Both the position numbers and the translations under genes were made by a program. Shown here in pieces: positions 32,773 through 40,877 of a stretch of DNA of 64,000 nt. The notes under the pieces were generated by a model. The model was not told the DNA's origin, made no database searches, and was given only the letters and a program-made list of their open reading frames with translations. Numbering within the stretch: the stretch's first letter is position 1; every line of letters starts with the position of its first letter. This DNA comes from Streptomyces sp. CCM_MD2014 (lineage in GTDB: Bacteria > Actinomycetota > Actinomycetes > Streptomycetales > Streptomycetaceae), in NCBI RefSeq assembly GCF_000772045.1, contig NZ_CP009754.1, positions 5,456,001-5,520,000 on the forward strand, given 5' to 3'.

Positions 32773-32833
32773 GCCGCACCACCGCCGCCCGCGGCACCGT
32801 CGCCGACGGTGCCGCGGGCGGCGGTGGTGCGGC
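32773..32833 (-). terminator. Perfect 29-bp-arm hairpin at the end of the phenazine minus-strand operon
   Basis: Positions 32773-32801 and 32805-32833 are exact reverse complements separated by the 3-nt loop GCC. This gives a 29-bp GC-rich stem without a U tract, as is usual for Streptomyces terminators. It lies 22 bp beyond the NTF2-like gene and before the IS701-like gene, so it should end the phzB-to-NTF2 transcript. Confidence 0.85.
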
Positions 32834-32854
32834 CCGGCGAGGTGGTGGCGGCCC

Positions 32855-33214
32855 CTACGCCCCGTCCGCCGGGTTGGTGACAGGACGAGGGTCGAAAGCC
32901 ACCCGCTGACGGACGATCTTGCCGTCGACCACGTGGCTCCACGTGGCGACCGGCATCGGAGCGGCCACGCTGGTGTGCATCTCGAACCACGTCAGCACGT
33001 CGGGTCCGTCGCTGAAGACCTTCTTGACGACGATGTCGGTGTTGATCTCCGACGCTATCTCGATCTTCTCGCGGAACTCGTCGGCGCTGGTGGCGTAGCC
33101 GTAGGGGCCGACGAAGTCCACGTCGTCGGCGAGCAGCGAGCGCAGCGCGTCGAAGTCCTTGGCCCTCCACGCCGCGTAGTACGCGGCGGTGACGTGGGTC
33201 GGCTCGTCGGTCAT
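32855..33214 (-). CDS. SnoaL/NTF2-like small protein in phenazine operon
   Basis: This 119-residue NTF2-like fold protein has VTAAYYAAWRAKDFDALRSL, LLADDVDFVGPYGYATSAD, FEMHTSVAAPMPVATWSHV and VVDGKIVRQRVAFDP. Its start overlaps the monooxygenase stop (ATGA), so it is co-expressed as the last gene of the operon. SnoaL-like proteins in antibiotic clusters act as cyclases, hydroxylase partners or isomerases. PhzB also has this fold, but this protein is a distant relative and shorter. It may assist tailoring of the phenazine core; a precise reaction cannot be assigned. Confidence 0.85.
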   Translation of the reverse strand: MTDEPTHVTAAYYAAWRAKDFDALRSLLADDVDFVGPYGYATSADEFREKIEIASEINTDIVVKKVFSDGPDVLTWFEMHTSVAAPMPVATWSHVVDGKIVRQRVAFDPRPVTNPADGA

Positions 33215-34467
33215 CGGAGTGTTCCCTTCATCGGCTTTCCGGTCGGCGGGTTCCAGGAGGGCCTGGCGTTGAGTTCGGCCACGTCGTTGCCGGTGGTGGT
33301 GCGGTAGGTGCCGGCCAGCTTCCGGTAGACGCCCGCGGCAGCGGGACCGGCCCCGCTCTTCGGCTTGCCCCGGTGCATCCGCCGGTTGGCGTGGACCACG
33401 GTGTGGGTCGCGGGCCTGCGGTGATCCTCGTAGCCGCGCAGGGCGGCGACCGGGTCGCCGCCCCGCGCGAGCGTGTGGGCGAGGACCCGTGCGTCGACGA
33501 CGGCCTGGGAAGCGCCGTTCGCGCCGACGGGGTACATGGGGTGGGCGGCGTCACCCAGCAGGGTCACCCGCCCCTCGCCCCAGTGGGGCAGGGGATCGCG
33601 GTCGACCATGGGGTATTCGAGGAGGTCGTCGGCGTCCGTCAGCATGGCGGAGACGTCGAGCCCGTCGACCCGCCGGCCCTCGAAGTGGGGCAGTACGTCC
33701 TCGATCCTTCCGGCCGAGTTCCAGGAGGCCGGGCCGCCGAGCGGGCCGGGGTCGCCGACCGGGACCATGCAGATCCAGTTCGTCAGCGAGCGGCCCCGCC
33801 GGGCGGCACCCGGGTCGATGGGGTAGGCGATCAGCCTGCTCCCCCCTCCCGCGTCCAGGTGCACCATGGTGCGACCGGTCAGGAACGCGGCCGTGTCCGT
33901 CGTCCCGCGCCACATCGTCGTGCCGGACCACTGCAACGGTCCCTCGTCCGGATGGAGGGCCGCGCGGACCGCGGAGTGCAGGCCGTCGGCGCCGACGACC
34001 AGGTCCGCCGCGAGGCCGAACGGGCGGTCGGCCCCCCGGTCGCGCAGTCGCACCTCCACGCCCGGGCCTTCCTGCCGCAGGCCCTCGAACGCCGTACCGG
34101 TGCGCACGGCCTCCGGGCCGAGCCGGTCACGCACCGCATCGAGCAGCAGCATCTGCAGCTTCCCGCGGTGGAGGGAGTACTGGGGCCAGTGGTAGCCGCG
34201 GGCGGTGCCGAGGTCCTCACGGTGCTGGACGGCCCCGGATCCGTCGACCCAGACCATTTCGGCAGTGGGGATTCCGATGGCGGACAGGCCGTCGGCGAGC
34301 CCGAGTTCGGTGAGTTCCCGCACCGCGTGCGGCTGGAGGTTGATGCCGACGCCCAGAGGGCGCAGGTGCCTGGTGCGTTCGACGACGACGGCCTCGATGC
34401 CTGCCGCGTGCAGGCTCAGGGCGGTGGTGAGACCACCGATGCCGCCTCCTACGACGAGCACTTTCAC
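33211..34467 (-). CDS. FAD-dependent monooxygenase, PhzS-like
   Basis: This 418-residue group A flavin monooxygenase has the dinucleotide motif VVGGGIGGLTTALSL near the N-terminus, the DG-type motif LVVGADGLHSAVRAAL, and the ribityl-binding motif GDAAHPMYPVGANGASQAV. GDAAHPMYPVGxNGASQA is also found in Pseudomonas PhzS, which hydroxylates and decarboxylates the phenazine carboxylic acid core. Context agrees: it lies between phzG and the NTF2-like gene in the phenazine operon. It probably hydroxylates a phenazine carboxylate using NADH and O2. The GTG at 34467 was chosen because GGGAG precedes it at 8 nt and it directly begins the Rossmann fold. Confidence 0.9.
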   Translation of the reverse strand: MKVLVVGGGIGGLTTALSLHAAGIEAVVVERTRHLRPLGVGINLQPHAVRELTELGLADGLSAIGIPTAEMVWVDGSGAVQHREDLGTARGYHWPQYSLHRGKLQMLLLDAVRDRLGPEAVRTGTAFEGLRQEGPGVEVRLRDRGADRPFGLAADLVVGADGLHSAVRAALHPDEGPLQWSGTTMWRGTTDTAAFLTGRTMVHLDAGGGSRLIAYPIDPGAARRGRSLTNWICMVPVGDPGPLGGPASWNSAGRIEDVLPHFEGRRVDGLDVSAMLTDADDLLEYPMVDRDPLPHWGEGRVTLLGDAAHPMYPVGANGASQAVVDARVLAHTLARGGDPVAALRGYEDHRRPATHTVVHANRRMHRGKPKSGAGPAAAGVYRKLAGTYRTTTGNDVAELNARPSWNPPTGKPMKGTLR

Positions 34468-34480
34468 GTCGAGGCTCCCT

Positions 34481-35140
34481 TCACGGCTGGAGCCGGGTGG
34501 TGCCCCAGCTCCGGTCGTCGCGCCGGTCGTAGCGGAGCCTGCGGTGCAGCCGGCCGGAGTCGGCCGCCCAGAACTCCACTGCGGACGGCACCAGGAGGTA
34601 GCCGACGAAGCGCTGTGGACGTGGCAGGGGCTCGCCCAGCGCTTCCAGACGCGCGGCGTGCGCGCGCAGCGCGGCCACGTCGTCCAGCGGCTCGCTCTGT
34701 GCGGCCGCCGTCGACATGGCGTGCATGGGGATGGGCCGTCCGTGCCAGAGCTTGTCGGAAGCCTCGTCGTCGAGCTGCTCCACCTCTCCGGAGATGCTGA
34801 TCTGCTGTGCGGTCTCACGCCAGTAGAGCAGCCCCGATGCCCAACCGGTGGCGGCCAGTTCACGCCCCTTCTGACTGGTGGTGTGGCTCATGAACACCAG
34901 CCCCCGGTCGGTCACCGAGTTGAACGCGACGATGCGGGTGGAGGCGCGGCCCCGGGCGTCGGCGGTGGCCAGAGCGAGGGCCCGCGGCTCGCGGACCCCT
35001 CGTTCCTCGGCCTGCGCGAGCCAGGTCCTCAGCAGGCCGAGCGGCTCCGGCGCCGGACGGTCGTACTCGGGGAAGGGGAGGTCGGTCGTTCCGCTGAGGG
35101 ACTCGAACCGGCTGCTGCTCCCGCTGGTGGTGGTACTCAT
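34481..35140 (-). CDS. phzG: Phenazine biosynthesis FMN-dependent oxidase PhzG
   Basis: This 219-residue pyridoxamine-5'-phosphate-oxidase-fold protein acts as PhzG, the flavoenzyme that oxidises the hexahydrophenazine carboxylates to aromatic precursors late in core assembly. FMN-binding and dimer motifs are visible in ALATADARGRASTRIVAFNS, FMSHTTSQKGRELAATGWAS and LLYWRETAQQISISGEVEQL, and the C-terminal phosphate-oxidase motif in RRLRYDRRDDRSWGTTRLQP. A true PNPOx role is less likely given its place between phzF and a phenazine monooxygenase. It ends 13 bp before the monooxygenase start. Confidence 0.93.
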   Translation of the reverse strand: MSTTTSGSSSRFESLSGTTDLPFPEYDRPAPEPLGLLRTWLAQAEERGVREPRALALATADARGRASTRIVAFNSVTDRGLVFMSHTTSQKGRELAATGWASGLLYWRETAQQISISGEVEQLDDEASDKLWHGRPIPMHAMSTAAAQSEPLDDVAALRAHAARLEALGEPLPRPQRFVGYLLVPSAVEFWAADSGRLHRRLRYDRRDDRSWGTTRLQP

Positions 35141-35155
35141 AGGAGTGGAGCCCTT

Positions 35156-35992
35156 CTAGACGTGAATGGTTCCCTCGGCGACGACTGCGCCGTTGCCGCC
35201 GACGTGGACCGTGCGGATGCCGTCACCCGTCCCGTCGGCCTGCGCGCGCATCAGCGACGGCCGGCCCATCTCCACCCCCTGGAGGATCCGCAGCTCCTCG
35301 CCGTACTTCGCGAGCCCGTGGCGGGCCAGGTGGATGGCCAGGGGACCGGCCGCGGAGCCCGTCGCCGCGTCCTCCACGACGCCGTACGCCGGGGAGAACA
35401 TCCGGGTGCGCCACCGTGTGCCCGAGCCGGCGAAGCAGTTGGCCGCCATGTCGGGGAAGGCGGACAGGGCGCGGTGGTCAGGGCGCAGCGCGGAGAGCGC
35501 CGGGACGCTCTCGACGCCGACGAAGACATGACGCGGACCGTTGCGGTACGCCACCACCGGGGTGAGCGGCTCCTCCACGCCGAGCGCGTCGAGGAGTTCC
35601 GCGGCGTGCTCGTACGGTTCCCAAGTGGGCACAGGCTGCCGCATCCGCACCGACACCGCTCCGGCGTCGTCGCGGGACAGCTCGAAGGGGATGACACCCA
35701 TGGCCGTCTCCAGGCGCAGCGAGTCCCGGCCGAGCGTGTGCCCGAGGGCAACCGCGGTGCCCAGCATCGGGTGCCCGGCGAACGGCAGCTCGTTGACGGG
35801 TGTGAAAATGCGGATGCGCGCGTCGCCGCCCTGCTCGGCCGGCCGGACGAAGGTGCACTCGGAGAGGTTCATCTCCTTGGCGATCTGCTGCATCCGCTCG
35901 GCCGTGAGGTCACCGGCGTCGAAGAAGACGGCCACCGGGTTCCCTTCCAGGGGCCTGTCGGCGAAGGCGTCCACAACCATGTAGCTGTGCAT
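35156..35992 (-). CDS. phzF: Phenazine biosynthesis isomerase PhzF
   Basis: This 278-residue diaminopimelate-epimerase-fold enzyme isomerises 2,3-dihydro-3-hydroxyanthranilate to the reactive ketone that dimerises to the phenazine skeleton. The catalytic acid is Glu 45 in MNLSECTFV, exactly at the position known for Pseudomonas PhzF. Further family marks are VDAFADRPLEGNPVAV at the N-terminus, FTPVNELPFAGHPMLGTAVA and DAATGSAAGPLAIHL. Length is normal for PhzF. It lies 15 bp upstream of phzG in the same operon. Confidence 0.96.
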   Translation of the reverse strand: MHSYMVVDAFADRPLEGNPVAVFFDAGDLTAERMQQIAKEMNLSECTFVRPAEQGGDARIRIFTPVNELPFAGHPMLGTAVALGHTLGRDSLRLETAMGVIPFELSRDDAGAVSVRMRQPVPTWEPYEHAAELLDALGVEEPLTPVVAYRNGPRHVFVGVESVPALSALRPDHRALSAFPDMAANCFAGSGTRWRTRMFSPAYGVVEDAATGSAAGPLAIHLARHGLAKYGEELRILQGVEMGRPSLMRAQADGTGDGIRTVHVGGNGAVVAEGTIHV

Positions 35993-36046
35993 GAGTTCTC
36001 GTTCTCCTGAGGACGGTGCGGTGAGGTGCGCGGTGCCGGCCGTGAG

Positions 36047-36376
36047 TCACGGAGCGAAGCGCGTGCCCGGAGCACGCAGCGCGTGCACGCCCTCGGCCGT
36101 CGCCTCGACGTCGAACCGGGTCCGGTGCGTGGGGGGACCCCCGATCAGTTCGGCGGCGCGGTTGGGCGGCAGCTCCTCCGGGGCGGGCCTGTCGGTCTCC
36201 CAGACCATGACCGCGCCCCAGCGGTTCGAGGCCGCGTCGGCGACCCAGAACTTCATGAACAGACCCGCGACCCCGGACCACTCGGCGACCCCGTCGTCGT
36301 CCTTCAGATGGGTACGCATGGAATCGATCGTCTGCGCCGAGCCGGTCAGGTCCCACCATGCGATGTCGACCTTCAT
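36047..36376 (-). CDS. Small YdhR-like (dimeric alpha-beta barrel) protein in phenazine operon
   Basis: This 109-residue protein resembles the YdhR putative monooxygenase group: a short first strand (KVDIAWWDL), then GLFMKFWVADAASNRWGAVM and VWETDRPAPEELPPNRAAEL, with a C-terminal strand (THRTRFDVEATAEGVHAL). These small ferredoxin-like barrels often act without cofactor as oxygenases, cyclases or isomerases on aromatic polyketide-like compounds. It overlaps the phzB stop by one base (TGATG) and precedes phzF by 54 bp. It is not part of the classical phz set, so a tailoring or intermediate-protecting role is likely but unproven. Confidence 0.75.
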   Translation of the reverse strand: MKVDIAWWDLTGSAQTIDSMRTHLKDDDGVAEWSGVAGLFMKFWVADAASNRWGAVMVWETDRPAPEELPPNRAAELIGGPPTHRTRFDVEATAEGVHALRAPGTRFAP

Positions 36377-36864
36377 CAGGTGGGAATTCCGTCGCGCTTG
36401 ACCTCCGGAACCGGTATTCCCAGGGCGCGCAGCTGCTGATTGGGGTTCATGAACTCGCGCTGCAGCTTGATCTTGCCGCCCTCGAATTCGAAGTAGTGCA
36501 GGAAGTGATTCCGGTAATGACCCTCGGGGTAGGCGGGGAACCTGATCTTTCCCTCGCCGTCGCACTCCACCCAGAAACGGTTCGGGTCCTGCGTCTCGTA
36601 CACCTCGATGTTGATCCAGGCCCAGTCCGGGAAGCACTCGAGCGACCACACGGCGTGCTCGCCGAGACGGTCGCGACCGCGAATGACGATGGGCTCGCCG
36701 GTGTCCGTGGTCCACAGCCCGCCGCAGCCGTCCTCGGTGAACAGCAGGTGTCGCCGGAGCCGGTCCTCGCCCCGGGTGTTCATGTACTGCTCGACGACCG
36801 CCCGGTTGCTCGCGCGGAGTTCCGCGTCGTCGTGGAAGGTTTTCGGCTGCGTGCTTTCGGACAT
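36376..36864 (-). CDS. phzB: Phenazine biosynthesis protein PhzA/B-type, PhzB
   Basis: This 162-residue NTF2-fold protein matches PhzB in length and pattern: NRAVVEQYMNTRGEDRLRRH, LFTEDGCGGLWTTDTGEPIV, GRDRLGEHAVWSLECFPDWA and FEGGKIKLQREFMNPNQQL. PhzB catalyses imine formation between two aminocyclohexenone molecules, building the tricyclic core. Only one copy is present, as in most producers outside Pseudomonas, where a duplicate phzA exists. ATG at 36864 with GGAGG 6 nt upstream. It is the first gene of the leftward phenazine operon, divergent from phzC. Confidence 0.97.
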   Translation of the reverse strand: MSESTQPKTFHDDAELRASNRAVVEQYMNTRGEDRLRRHLLFTEDGCGGLWTTDTGEPIVIRGRDRLGEHAVWSLECFPDWAWINIEVYETQDPNRFWVECDGEGKIRFPAYPEGHYRNHFLHYFEFEGGKIKLQREFMNPNQQLRALGIPVPEVKRDGIPT

Positions 36865-37117
36865 CACTGGCCTCCATCGATGGGAACACTGCGGCGCTCC
36901 GTACGAGCCGGACCGCACGTGAACTCTCGTGAGCAAGCACGCACCGCCGCAACACCGGAGTCCGGACTCCTTGAAGTCGGACCGGAGGTTCACCAGTACG
37001 TGACGGAGTCGGCCCGCGGACCTTCGCGTTTCCCGCCTGAATTGGCAAGAGTTGCAGCGCAGCCGCCTCCCGCCGATACCGGACGAGGCGGCACCCCACC
37101 ATCTCAGGAGGTATCCG
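36865..37117. promoter_or_regulatory. Divergent phzB / phzC promoter region with 14-bp palindrome
   Basis: This 253-bp gap separates the two phenazine operons. At 36957-36970 it contains GGAGTCCGGACTCC, a perfect 14-bp palindrome, followed by a partial copy, AAGTCGGACCGG, at about 36973-36984. Central placement suggests a shared operator controlling both directions. No unambiguous -10/-35 pairs were found. The best candidate regulators in the window are the PucR-type and IS701-like proteins; which one binds here is unknown. Confidence 0.55.
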
Positions 37118-38290
37118 GTGAACAATGTCCACACGTTCCTCCGCTCATTGCCCGCGGCTCAGCAGCCGGACTGGGAAAGCCATACGGAATTCACCCGCGT
37201 CGAGGAAGAGCTGAGCGCCGCACCGGAACTCGTCGACGCCGCCGACGTCGACGCCCTGCACGCACACCTCGCCGAGGCGGCCGCCGGACACGTCCAGATC
37301 GTCCAGGCCGGCGACTGCGCCGAGGACTGGGCGGAGTGCAACGAGGGGGATGTCGCCCGGAAGGCGGGCCTCCTGGACGTGCTGGCCGGACTGATGCGCA
37401 TGACCTCGCACAAGCCCGTACTGCGGGTCGGCCGCCTGGCGGGCCAGTACGGCAAGCCGCGCTCCCGCCCCACCGAGAGCGTGCGCGGCATGGAACTGCC
37501 GGTCTACCGCGGGCACATGGTCAACTCGCCCGAGCCGCATCTCAGGGCCCGCACCCCCGACCCGACCCGGATGCTCACCGGGTACCGGGCCGCCCGGGAC
37601 GTACTGACCATGCTCGGCTGGGGCGGCGGTGCACGACGTGCCCGGCCCGGGACGGAGGTATGGACCAGCCACGAGGCACTGCTCCTCGACTACGAGCTGC
37701 CGATGCTGCGGACCCTGCCGGACGGCCGGCGGCTGCTCACGTCCACGCACTGGCCGTGGATCGGCGAACGCACCCGCCAGACCGACGGCGCCCACGTGGC
37801 CATGCTCGCCCAGGTGGCGAACCCGGTCGCCTGCAAGGTCGGTCCGGGCATGACCCGGGACGAGCTGCTCGATCTGTGCGAAGCGCTCGACCCCGGCCGG
37901 ACACCGGGCCGGCTCACCCTCATCGCCCGCATGGGCGCGGACACGGTCGGCGAACGGCTGCCGGCCCTGGTCGCCGCCGTACGGACCGCGGGGCACCCCG
38001 TCATCTGGCTGACGGACCCGATGCACGGCAACACCGTCAGCGGCCCCGAGGGCCTCAAGACGCGGCTGGTGCGGACCGTCGTGCGCGAGGTCGTGGAGTT
38101 CCACCGGGCGGTGACCGACGGGGGCGGCGTCGCCGGCGGCATGCACCTGGAGACGACCCCCGACCAAGTCACCGAGTGCGTCGCGGACCACGACCGGATC
38201 CACGAGGTGGGCGACAAGTACACGAGCCTGTGCGACCCGCGGCTCAACCCCCGCCAGGCGATGACCGTGGCCTCGGCCTGGCTCGGCTGA
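37118..38290 (+). CDS. phzC: Class II 3-deoxy-D-arabino-heptulosonate-7-phosphate synthase PhzC
   Basis: This 390-residue plant-type (class II) DAHP synthase condenses phosphoenolpyruvate and erythrose-4-phosphate, the first step of the shikimate route. VQIVQAGDCAEDWAECN holds the conserved Cys metal ligand, VLRVGRLAGQYGKPRS the substrate Arg/Lys residues, and LTLIARMGAD and WLTDPMHGNT the later metal and phosphate sites. Placement next to phzDE marks it as the cluster copy, presumably free of the feedback control of the housekeeping enzyme. AGGAGG at 37108-37113 precedes the GTG by 4-5 nt. Confidence 0.95.
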   Translation: MNNVHTFLRSLPAAQQPDWESHTEFTRVEEELSAAPELVDAADVDALHAHLAEAAAGHVQIVQAGDCAEDWAECNEGDVARKAGLLDVLAGLMRMTSHKPVLRVGRLAGQYGKPRSRPTESVRGMELPVYRGHMVNSPEPHLRARTPDPTRMLTGYRAARDVLTMLGWGGGARRARPGTEVWTSHEALLLDYELPMLRTLPDGRRLLTSTHWPWIGERTRQTDGAHVAMLAQVANPVACKVGPGMTRDELLDLCEALDPGRTPGRLTLIARMGADTVGERLPALVAAVRTAGHPVIWLTDPMHGNTVSGPEGLKTRLVRTVVREVVEFHRAVTDGGGVAGGMHLETTPDQVTECVADHDRIHEVGDKYTSLCDPRLNPRQAMTVASAWLG

Positions 38291-38331
38291 CGCGTTCCTC
38301 GTCCCGTCCCTCTCTCACCGAAAGGCCAGCC

Positions 38332-38991
38332 ATGGGGGGAATCCCACCCATCGACCCCTATCCGATGCCCACCGAGGGCGACCTTCCGGCCAACACCGCA
38401 CGGTGGACGGTCGATCCCGCCCGGGCCGTACTGCTCGTGCACGACATGCAGCGCTACTTCCTGCGGCCCTTCTCCGCCGACCGCGGACCCGGCGGCGAAC
38501 TGGTGCACAACGCGGCGCTGCTGCGGGAGCAGTGTGCCGCCCTGGGCGTCCCGGTGGCCTACACGGCGCAGCCGGGCGGCATGAGCGACCAGGAGCGCGG
38601 CCTGCTCAAGGACTTCTGGGGCCCCGGCATGAAGGTGTCCCCGGAGGACCGCGAGGTCGTCGACGAGCTCGAACCCGCCCCGTCCGACTGGGTGTTCACC
38701 AAGTGGCGCTACAGCGCCTTCTTCAAGTCGGACCTGCTGGAGCGGATGCGCCGGCACGGCCGCGACCAGTTGATCGTCTGCGGCGTCTACGCCCACGTCG
38801 GCGTGCTCATGTCCGCCGTCGAGGCCTTCACCAACGACATCCAGCCGTTCCTCGTCGCCGACGCGGTCGCCGACTTCTCTCCGGAGTTCCACCGCATGGC
38901 GCTGGACTACGCGGCGCAGCGGTGCGCAATCGTCGCCACCACGAAGTCGGTGCTGACGCAGCTCACCGACGGGGACGGAGACGTCCGATGA
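38332..38991 (+). CDS. phzD: Phenazine biosynthesis isochorismatase PhzD
   Basis: This 219-residue isochorismatase-fold enzyme removes pyruvate from 2-amino-2-deoxyisochorismate to give 2,3-dihydro-3-hydroxyanthranilate. The catalytic Asp is in LLVHDMQRYF and the Lys in FTKWRYSAFF. GVYAHVGVLMSAVEAFTN is the PhzD-type replacement of the cysteine loop of hydrolytic relatives, consistent with PhzD needing no Cys nucleophile. Start ATG at 38332, 41 bp after phzC. The stop overlaps the phzE start by 4 bp. Confidence 0.96.
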   Translation: MGGIPPIDPYPMPTEGDLPANTARWTVDPARAVLLVHDMQRYFLRPFSADRGPGGELVHNAALLREQCAALGVPVAYTAQPGGMSDQERGLLKDFWGPGMKVSPEDREVVDELEPAPSDWVFTKWRYSAFFKSDLLERMRRHGRDQLIVCGVYAHVGVLMSAVEAFTNDIQPFLVADAVADFSPEFHRMALDYAAQRCAIVATTKSVLTQLTDGDGDVR

Positions 38992-40877
38992 CCGATCTGC
39001 TGGGCCGCGTCCTCACCGATCCCCCCGCCGCCTATGCGCTGCTCCACCGTCCCGAGACCACCGGCCGCCCGGTGCTCGAGGTGCTGTTCGGCGACATCGC
39101 GACCGCCGACACGCTCGCCCGCATCCCGGTACCGGACGGTCCGCCCCGCACGGAGGGCACCCCGCAGCACGACGTGCTGGCCGTCGTCCCGTACCGGCAG
39201 ATCTCCGAGCGGGGATTCGCAAGCAACGACGACGGCGAACCGCTGATCACCATGACCGTCACCGACCAGGGCGAACTCCCCGTGTGGGAGGCGCTGCACC
39301 GCCTTCCCGACGACCCGATCACCCTGACCGGCGAGCACTTCGACATCGACGACGACAGCTACGCCGCCCTCGTGCGCGAGGTCGTCGAGCACGAGATCGG
39401 CACGGGTGAGGGCGCCAACTTCGTCATCCGGCGATCCTTCGTGGCGGACATCACCGACTACACCCGGCACAGTGCGCTGTCCTTCTTCCGGCGGCTGCTG
39501 GCACGGGAGTCGGGCGCGTACTGGACCTTCCTGGTGCACACCGGGAGCCGTACCTTCGTCGGCGCCAGCCCGGAACGGCACGTCAGCCTGCACGGCGGCA
39601 CCGCGGTCATGAACCCGATCAGCGGAACGTACCGCTATCCGGCGGCCGGACCGGACCTGCCGGGCCTGATGGACTTCCTGGCGGACCGCAAGGAGGCCGA
39701 CGAGCTCTACATGGTCGTGGACGAAGAGCTCAAGATGATGGGCCGGATCTGCGAGTCGGGCGGGCGGGTGGTCGGACCGTACCTCAAGGAGATGGCCCGG
39801 CTGGCCCACACCGAGTACTTCATCGAGGGCCGCACTTCCCACGACGTGCGGGACATCCTGCGCGAGACGATGTTCGCGCCCACGGTCACCGGGAGTCCCC
39901 TGGAGAGCGCCTGCAAGGTGATCAGCCGGTACGAGAAGGAGGGCCGCGGCTACTACAGCGGTGTCATGGCCCTGATCGGCCGGGACGGCGCGGGCGAGCG
40001 GACCATGGACTCCGCCATTCTGATCCGCACCACCGACATCAGCGCCGAGGGGAGGGTCAGCATCGGCGTCGGCGCCACGCTGGTACGGCACTCGGACCCG
40101 CTGAGCGAGGCCGCCGAAACCCGCAGCAAGGCGGCCGGGCTCCTCGTCGCGCTGGGGGCCGGTGAAGGCACCCGGTTCGCCGAGCACCGCGACGTCCGCG
40201 CGGCCCTGGCCCGGCGCAACGACCGCATCGCCGACTTCTGGCTGCGTGACGCGCCCGAACGGCGTGAACCCGTACCGGAGCTCGCGGGCCGCGACGTGCT
40301 GATCGTCGACGCGGAGGACACGTTCACGGCCATGCTCGGCCACCAGCTGTCGTCGATGGGCCTGCGCGTCACGGTGCGCCGCTTCGACGAGCAGTACGAC
40401 TTCGCCGCCCACGACCTGGTGGTCATGGGCCCGGGGCCGGGCGACCCCGGCAATGTCCGGCACTCGAAGATCAGCCATCTCCGGTCGGCCCTTTCGCAGC
40501 TCGTCGAGGAACGTCGTCCGTTCCTCGCCGTGTGCCTGAGCCATCAGGTGCTCGCCTCGCTGCTCGGGCTCGACGTGGTCCGCAAGGACGTGCCCCACCA
40601 GGGCCTGGCGAAGAGCATCGACCTGTTCGGCACCCGCGAGCGGGTCGGCTTCTACAACACGTTCGCGGCCCGCGGCGAGTCCGACAAGCTCGACCATCCG
40701 GAACTCGGCCCCGTCGAGGTCAGCCGGGACCCGGCGACCGGCGAGGTGCACGCCCTGCGCGGGGCCGGCTTCGCGTCGGTGCAGTTCCACCCCGAGTCCG
40801 TACTCACCGAGGACGGCGTGCGGATCGTCGGGGAACTGCTGACCGGCGTGGTGCACTCGCGGGAGTTCCGGCGGTGA
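38988..40877 (+). CDS. phzE: 2-Amino-2-deoxy-isochorismate synthase PhzE
   Basis: This 629-residue fused enzyme converts chorismate and glutamine to 2-amino-2-deoxyisochorismate, the committed step. The chorismate-binding domain (about 1-430) has NPISGTYRY, YMVVDEELKMMGRICESGG and SPLESACKVISRYE, as in PhzE rather than anthranilate synthase. The C-terminal glutaminase domain (about 435-629) has the nucleophile in FLAVCLSHQ, LVVMGPGPGDPGN and the catalytic His/Glu in FHPES. Both starts and stops overlap neighbours by 4 bp, so it is coupled with phzD and aroA. Confidence 0.97.
   Translation: MTDLLGRVLTDPPAAYALLHRPETTGRPVLEVLFGDIATADTLARIPVPDGPPRTEGTPQHDVLAVVPYRQISERGFASNDDGEPLITMTVTDQGELPVWEALHRLPDDPITLTGEHFDIDDDSYAALVREVVEHEIGTGEGANFVIRRSFVADITDYTRHSALSFFRRLLARESGAYWTFLVHTGSRTFVGASPERHVSLHGGTAVMNPISGTYRYPAAGPDLPGLMDFLADRKEADELYMVVDEELKMMGRICESGGRVVGPYLKEMARLAHTEYFIEGRTSHDVRDILRETMFAPTVTGSPLESACKVISRYEKEGRGYYSGVMALIGRDGAGERTMDSAILIRTTDISAEGRVSIGVGATLVRHSDPLSEAAETRSKAAGLLVALGAGEGTRFAEHRDVRAALARRNDRIADFWLRDAPERREPVPELAGRDVLIVDAEDTFTAMLGHQLSSMGLRVTVRRFDEQYDFAAHDLVVMGPGPGDPGNVRHSKISHLRSALSQLVEERRPFLAVCLSHQVLASLLGLDVVRKDVPHQGLAKSIDLFGTRERVGFYNTFAARGESDKLDHPELGPVEVSRDPATGEVHALRGAGFASVQFHPESVLTEDGVRIVGELLTGVVHSREFRR

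Noticed and set aside
34481..35140. Housekeeping pyridoxamine-5'-phosphate oxidase PdxH
   Set aside because: Same fold, but position between phzF and a PhzS-like gene in an operon makes PhzG far more likely.
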